DNA of 16,237 nt from Sphingomonadales bacterium UBA6171 (GTDB taxonomy: Bacteria > Pseudomonadota > Alphaproteobacteria > Sphingomonadales > Sphingomonadaceae). The stretch spans positions 39,298 to 55,534 of the forward strand of contig DITZ01000028.1 of assembly GCA_002422985.1 (NCBI GenBank), given 5' to 3'. The translations under genes and the position numbers were made by a program. Position 1 is the first letter of the stretch, and every line of letters starts with the position of its first letter. The notes beneath the pieces are model-generated. The model did no database searches and was not told the DNA's origin. It saw only the letters and a list, made by a program, of their open reading frames with translations. Below are positions 12,707 to 16,237 of the stretch, one piece after another.

Positions 12707-14239
12707 ATGAATGGTGATAAAGGGGTGCGGATGACGGGCAGGGCAGCATTGCTGGTGGTGGTGGGCGCAGCAGGCGGGGCGGCGCTCGCGCTGGGGCTGG
12801 GCGCGATGGATGGGGGCGTGCGGGCGCAATCTGCCGACGAGATGGCCGCCGCCGCCGCGCCGGCCCCGCTGCGGCAGACGCCCGCCAGCCAGGCAGAGAT
12901 TACGCTTTCTTTTGCGCCGGTTGCGCGCGCAGCCCAGCCGTCGGTAGTGAATATCTTCACCGCGCGGGTGGTGCGGCAGCAGGGCGCGATGGGTCAATAT
13001 TTCGGCATGTTCGAAAGCCAGCCGCGCGTTGCCAATGCGCTGGGATCGGGCGTGATCGTCGATGGCGCGGGGCTGGTCGTCACCAATAATCATGTGGTGG
13101 CGGGTGCCGACCAGATTATCGTCGCGCTGGCGGACCGGCGGGAATATCCGGCCAAACTGCTGTTCGCAGAGCCGCGGCTGGACCTGGCGCTGCTGAAGAT
13201 CGAACCGGGAAATGGCACGCTGCCGGTGGCGAAGCTGGGCGACAGCGACCGGGCGCAGGTGGGCGATCTGGTGCTGGCGATCGGCAACCCCTTTGGCGTG
13301 GGGCAGACGGTGACGCAGGGTATCGTGTCGGCGACCGCGCGCACCGGCATCGGCGTTTCCGACGCGCAGTTTTTCATCCAGACCGATGCCGCCATCAATC
13401 AGGGCAATTCCGGCGGCGCGCTTGTGGCGATGAATGGCGATGTGATCGGAATCAATACCGTCATTCTCACCGGTGGCGCTCAGGGCGGTTCCATCGGGCT
13501 GGGGTTCGCCATTCCGTCCAACATGGTGAAGAATTTCCTGCGGGCGGCGAGCACGGGCAAGTTTCAGACGGCCTGGATTGGTGCCGAGGGCGAGGCGCTG
13601 ACCAGCGAATCGGCCGCCAGAGCCGGGCTTTCGCGGCCAATTGGTATGCGCGTGTCGGGGGTGGTGCCCGGCTCTCCGGCGGAAAAGGCCGGATTGAAGG
13701 CCGGCGATATCGTGCATGCGATAGACGGCAAGGAAGTGCTGGACCCGTCCAGCCTGCGCTATCAGATCGCCAGCCACCCGCTGGGCGAGACGGTGACCTT
13801 GACGGTGATCCGCGATGGCAAGGCGCGCAACCTGCTGCTGGCGCTGGCGCCGCCGCCGGAGACTCCGGCGCGCAACCTGACACGGCTGCCGGCGGGCAAT
13901 CTGTTTTCGGGCGTCACCATCGGCAATCTTTCGCCCGCCTTCGCGCAGGAAATCGGCGCGGGGCTGCCCGAACGCGGGGTAGTGGTGGTGGAAGTGCCGC
14001 GTCAGGCGGTCGCGGTGCGGCTGCTGCGGCCGGGCGATGTGGTGGAGCAGGTGAACGGCCGGCCGGTGGCGAAGGTGGAGGATGTGCTGGCGGCCATGGC
14101 CGGTCAGCAGGCGGGCCAGCTTTCCTATGTGGTGAACCGCTTTGGTCAGCGGCTGGAATGTGTGGCGGACGTGGCGCGCGGCTTCCAGTGCCGGGCGCTG
14201 GCACCGCGCTATGCCGGGCTTGTGGGGGAAGCCGCCTGA
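12707..14239 (+). CDS. HtrA/Deg-type periplasmic serine protease with two PDZ domains
   Basis: Trypsin-fold serine protease of the DegP/DegQ/HtrA family, for quality control of envelope proteins. From ATG 12707 it has 510 residues: an N-terminal signal peptide or anchor (hydrophobic core about 13-33), an alanine-rich linker, and the protease domain (about 75-270). The catalytic triad is His129 (VTNNHVV), Asp159 (RLDLALL) and Ser235 (NQGNSGGAL). PDZ1 (about 280-385) contains IGMRVSGVVPGSPAEKAGLKAGDIVHAIDG. A shorter PDZ2 (about 410-490) contains LPERGVVVVEV and LLRPGDVVEQVNGRPV. ATG 12707 has AAGGTG eight bases upstream. ATG 12731, preceded by AGGGG, is an equally serious alternative and starts right before the hydrophobic segment. 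The gene stands alone, divergent from aat. About 174 bases between them should hold the promoter, but no convincing stress-sigma site is evident. Confidence 0.93.
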   Translation: MNGDKGVRMTGRAALLVVVGAAGGAALALGLGAMDGGVRAQSADEMAAAAAPAPLRQTPASQAEITLSFAPVARAAQPSVVNIFTARVVRQQGAMGQYFGMFESQPRVANALGSGVIVDGAGLVVTNNHVVAGADQIIVALADRREYPAKLLFAEPRLDLALLKIEPGNGTLPVAKLGDSDRAQVGDLVLAIGNPFGVGQTVTQGIVSATARTGIGVSDAQFFIQTDAAINQGNSGGALVAMNGDVIGINTVILTGGAQGGSIGLGFAIPSNMVKNFLRAASTGKFQTAWIGAEGEALTSESAARAGLSRPIGMRVSGVVPGSPAEKAGLKAGDIVHAIDGKEVLDPSSLRYQIASHPLGETVTLTVIRDGKARNLLLALAPPPETPARNLTRLPAGNLFSGVTIGNLSPAFAQEIGAGLPERGVVVVEVPRQAVAVRLLRPGDVVEQVNGRPVAKVEDVLAAMAGQQAGQLSYVVNRFGQRLECVADVARGFQCRALAPRYAGLVGEAA

Positions 14240-14248
14240 CGGAAAAGC

Positions 14249-14270
14249 GGCGAAGCCCTGCGGCTTCGCC
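14249..14270 (-). terminator. Hairpin terminator between htrA-like and PEP-CTERM genes
   Basis: A perfect nine-pair stem GGCGAAGCC / GGCTTCGCC with a four-base loop (14258-14261) sits ten bases after the protease stop. On the minus strand it is followed by GCTTTTCC, a short U-run, so it best fits termination of the PEP-CTERM gene ending at 14297. On the plus strand no U-run follows, though the hairpin may still protect the protease mRNA end. Confidence 0.6.
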
Positions 14271-14296
14271 CCTTCCCCCGCTATGCCGAAGACAGT

Positions 14297-14929
14297 TCAG
14301 GCGGTGGCGCGCGCCCTGCGGCGGGCGGCGAGGCCGATCATGCCGAAGCCGGCAATCATCAGCGCCCAGCTGGCCGGTTCCGGCACATAGGAGGTGATGA
14401 CGCGGATATTGTCGCCCGGCGCGCTGGCCGTCCAATCGATGGTGAGCATATTGCCAAGGAAGCTGGTGTTGTTGTGGTCGTTGATCTCCAGCCCGCGCGC
14501 GATGGGGTTGTCAAAGGCGGTGACGCCGCCGTTCAGGAAATCGCTGGCCATCAACGTGTCGCGCCTGGTGATGACAGCCAGAATCTTGCGGTCGAACCCG
14601 ACATAGCCCCGCAAGGTGCGGCTGGAGGTCGGATCGAACACGATGCCGTGCGACGCAACACGGGTGCCGGCCAGAATGAAGGGCCCGCCAATATCCACCG
14701 CGAGGTTGGTGCCCAGGGTGAAATCCTGAACCTCATTCCAGGCATAGAGGTTATTGTCTTGCTGGCGGTTATTACCAACCTGCGCGAACGGCGCGACAAT
14801 CATGAAGACGCCGCCATTGTTAAACGCCGTGCCACCGGTCTCTGCGCCGCCCACAACGGTCGCCAGCGTCGGCGCGGAGAAAGCCAGCGCTGCGGCGGCG
14901 ATAAGGGCTGAAATACGAACATGTGCCAT
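14297..14929 (-). CDS. PEPxxWA-CTERM sorting domain protein
   Basis: Exported 210-residue protein with a signal peptide (1-23: basic HVR, an alanine-rich core and likely cleavage after TLA) and a C-terminal PEP-CTERM sorting signal: motif PEPASWA (183-189), transmembrane helix MIAGFGMIGL and a basic end RRRARATA. Such proteins are processed by exosortase/EpsH systems and are associated with exopolysaccharide or surface structures. The variant PEPxxWA is typical of sphingomonads. The 150-residue body, rich in Gly, Asn and Thr with few charges, resembles no domain I can name. No cysteines are present. ATG 14929 has GGGAG six bases upstream; the in-frame ATG eight codons earlier lacks this. No exosortase gene is present in the window. 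A 16-base perfect palindrome lies in the leader. Confidence 0.88.
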   Translation of the reverse strand: MAHVRISALIAAAALAFSAPTLATVVGGAETGGTAFNNGGVFMIVAPFAQVGNNRQQDNNLYAWNEVQDFTLGTNLAVDIGGPFILAGTRVASHGIVFDPTSSRTLRGYVGFDRKILAVITRRDTLMASDFLNGGVTAFDNPIARGLEINDHNNTSFLGNMLTIDWTASAPGDNIRVITSYVPEPASWALMIAGFGMIGLAARRRARATA

Positions 14930-14946
14930 ATGCTGCTCCCATCGTG

Positions 14947-14962
14947 CGGCCAAATTTGGCCG
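14947..14962. promoter_or_regulatory. Perfect 16-base palindrome upstream of the PEP-CTERM gene
   Basis: CGGCCAAATTTGGCCG is a perfect palindrome lying 17 bases upstream of the PEP-CTERM start codon, just upstream of its Shine-Dalgarno. Even symmetry with an AT centre and GC arms is typical of a binding site for a dimeric helix-turn-helix repressor. As RNA it could fold only into a short hairpin with a tight loop. No regulator gene lies beside it. Confidence 0.5.
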
Positions 14963-15058
14963 GTGTCATGGGAAACAATGCAATTCGCGTACCAGATGAG
15001 CAAATCGCTGTGAAATCAGCAGAAGCGCGAACCGCCGGCGAAACACGCTGCACCGATG

Positions 15059-15117
15059 TGTAAGCACGCGTTTACAGCATTTCTGACATTAACCAAGTCC
15101 GCCTGCACAGTTAACCA
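15059..15117. repeat. Motif cluster in the pccA / PEP-CTERM gap: TTAACCA direct repeat and TGTAA inverted repeat
   Basis: The 195-base gap between the pccA stop (15125) and the PEP-CTERM start (14929) holds a direct repeat TTAACCA at 15089-15095 and 15111-15117, 22 bases apart, about two helical turns. The second copy extends to TTAACCAT, described as a CtrA half-site in Caulobacter. An inverted repeat TGTAA-N8-TTACA lies at 15059-15076; without a U-run it is a poor terminator. The gap is AT-richer than its flanks and has no open frame of note. Confidence 0.4.
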
Positions 15118-15124
15118 TTTGCCG

Positions 15125-16237
15125 TTATGCAAACTCCAGAATGACCGCATCCACCGCCAGACTGTCGCCGGCCTTGGCGTGCAGCCTGCCGATGGTGCCG
15201 GTCTTTTCAGCGCGCAGGATATTCTCCATCTTCATCGCTTCCACCGTCGCCAGTTGCTGGCCGGCTTCCACCTTGTCGCCTTCCTTCACCGCGATGGAAA
15301 CGACGAGGCCGGGCATCGGGCACAGCAGATAGCGCGACATGTCGGGCGGAATTTTTTCCAGCATGTGCCGGGCGAGTTCAGCCGCGCGCGTGGTGAGCAC
15401 GCGCACCTTCATCTGCCGGCCATGGTGGGTCAGCAGGAAGCCGACCGGGCGGCGATCCACCTGCACGGCCAGGCGCCGGCCATCGACATCGGCCTCGATC
15501 ACGCCGCTGAAGGGAATGGCCCCCAGCGGGTGGACGGTGATGGTCCGGCCGGCGACGACGGCCTCGGTCGTGCCGTTGCTGCGCCGCAGGCAAACGGGGT
15601 GCTGCACGCGATCAATCTCGACCACCAGCTCGCTGGCGCTATGCTCCTCCAGCAGCCGGCCATCGACGGCGGCGGCGCGGTGGGCGTGGGCGGCGCCGAT
15701 CACGGCGGCAAGCGCGGCGATGGCGGGGGTTTTCGTCTCGTCCACGGCGGCACCCGGGAAGCCGTCGGGATATTCTTCCGCGATGAAGGCGGTTGTGACC
15801 GCTTCACCGGCGCGAAAGCGGGGGTGCTGCATCAGCGCGGAGAGAAAGTCGGCATTGTGGCTGATGCCGCGCACGAAATAGCGGTCCAGCGCGGCAATCT
15901 GCATGTCCGCCGCTTCCAGCCGCGTCGGAGCATGGGTGATCAGCTTGGCGATCATCGGATCGTAGAACATCGAAATCTCGGCGCCTTCGACCACGCCGGT
16001 ATCGACGCGCACGCCACCGACGGCCGCGGGCTGGCTGTAAGCCGAGAGCCGGCCGATGGAGGGCAGGAAACCGCGATACGGATCCTCGGCATAGAAGCGG
16101 GTTTCAATGGCGTGGCCGTTCAGCTGCACATCGGACTGGCCGAACGCCAGCTTTTCGCCGGCGGCGACCCTGATCATCTGCTCCACCAGATCAAGCCCGG
16201 TGATGGATTCGGTGACGGGATGTTCCACCTGCAGGCG
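15125..16237 (-). CDS. pccA: Propionyl-CoA carboxylase alpha subunit, N-terminal part outside window
   Basis: Biotin-dependent subunit of propionyl-CoA carboxylase, which makes methylmalonyl-CoA in breakdown of propionate, odd-chain fatty acids and branched amino acids. The 371 visible codons begin inside the biotin carboxylase domain at RLQVEHPVTE, part of the active-site signature, and continue through NGHAIETRFYAEDP and the end of that domain. A middle region (about 160-285 of the fragment) corresponds to the BT domain that contacts the beta subunit. The biotinyl domain follows, with CPMPGLVVSIAVKEGDKVEAGQ and the biotin lysine in VEAMKMEN, placed 35 residues from the C-terminus as is standard. 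The reading frame is open to the window edge, so the ATP-grasp N-terminus lies beyond it. The BT region and single-chain BC-BCCP layout separate it from AccC. Confidence 0.93.
   Translation of the reverse strand, partial: RLQVEHPVTESITGLDLVEQMIRVAAGEKLAFGQSDVQLNGHAIETRFYAEDPYRGFLPSIGRLSAYSQPAAVGGVRVDTGVVEGAEISMFYDPMIAKLITHAPTRLEAADMQIAALDRYFVRGISHNADFLSALMQHPRFRAGEAVTTAFIAEEYPDGFPGAAVDETKTPAIAALAAVIGAAHAHRAAAVDGRLLEEHSASELVVEIDRVQHPVCLRRSNGTTEAVVAGRTITVHPLGAIPFSGVIEADVDGRRLAVQVDRRPVGFLLTHHGRQMKVRVLTTRAAELARHMLEKIPPDMSRYLLCPMPGLVVSIAVKEGDKVEAGQQLATVEAMKMENILRAEKTGTIGRLHAKAGDSLAVDAVILEFA

Noticed and set aside
12650..13777. Minus-strand open frame (375 codons) opposite the HtrA-type protease
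   Set aside because: His/Arg-rich composition with no recognisable domain; the opposite strand has a complete catalytic triad and PDZ domains.
1..16237. Mobile elements, CRISPR arrays, toxin-antitoxin or defence genes, RNA genes
   Set aside because: None were seen: no transposase, integrase or phage motif, no regularly spaced repeats, and no tRNA or rRNA-like segments. Base composition appears even across the genes.

Overview
The window looks like ordinary chromosomal DNA of a high-GC alphaproteobacterium, most likely of the order Sphingomonadales. The markers for this are a UrcA-family secreted protein, a PEPxxWA-CTERM protein, NDUFA12 next to an MlaD-family protein, DUF2155 and aat, a long double cold-shock-domain protein, and pccA. 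The assignment is an inference from gene content. No rRNA, tRNA, insertion sequence, integrase, phage gene or CRISPR array is visible. Nineteen protein genes cover nearly all of the window, and no gene-free stretch exceeds about 280 bases.

Layout. Positions 1-831 (minus) hold most of tyrS, cut by the window edge. It diverges from anmK (857-1951, cell-wall recycling) with only 25 bases between start codons. anmK converges on a small secreted UrcA protein (2296-1958). An alpha/beta hydrolase (3220-2573, minus) diverges from a tightly overlapping plus-strand operon: two different class-V cysteine desulfurases (3331-4431 and 4431-5555) and an ISC-type [2Fe-2S] ferredoxin (5552-5890). Converging on this is a minus-strand operon (9085-5976) of CoxG, XdhC, a molybdopterin-binding protein and a MobA/MocA-like nucleotidyltransferase. 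These are accessory factors for a molybdenum hydroxylase whose catalytic subunits are not in the window.

From 9234 a plus-strand run encodes a double cold-shock protein, a secreted DUF192 protein, the complex I accessory subunit NDUFA12, an MlaD-family lipid-transport protein and a secreted DUF2155 protein. The end of the DUF2155 gene overlaps the end of aat (12532-11678, minus) by 211 bases, coding on both strands. aat diverges from a two-PDZ HtrA-type serine protease (12707-14239). After a hairpin come a PEP-CTERM protein (14929-14297, minus), with a perfect 16-base palindrome in its leader, and the C-terminal part of pccA (16237-15125, minus), cut by the window edge.

Two blocks share a theme: cofactor and sulfur chemistry. 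Cysteine desulfurases supply persulfide sulfur for Fe-S clusters and for sulfuration of the molybdenum cofactor, while XdhC and MocA-type proteins act in Mo-cofactor sulfuration and cytidylation. A functional link between the blocks is plausible but is not shown by the sequence. I found no clear evidence of a wholly new system. The most notable structures are the sense/antisense C-terminal overlap, the paired desulfurases, the orphan Mo-hydroxylase accessory operon, and a few regulatory-looking motifs.
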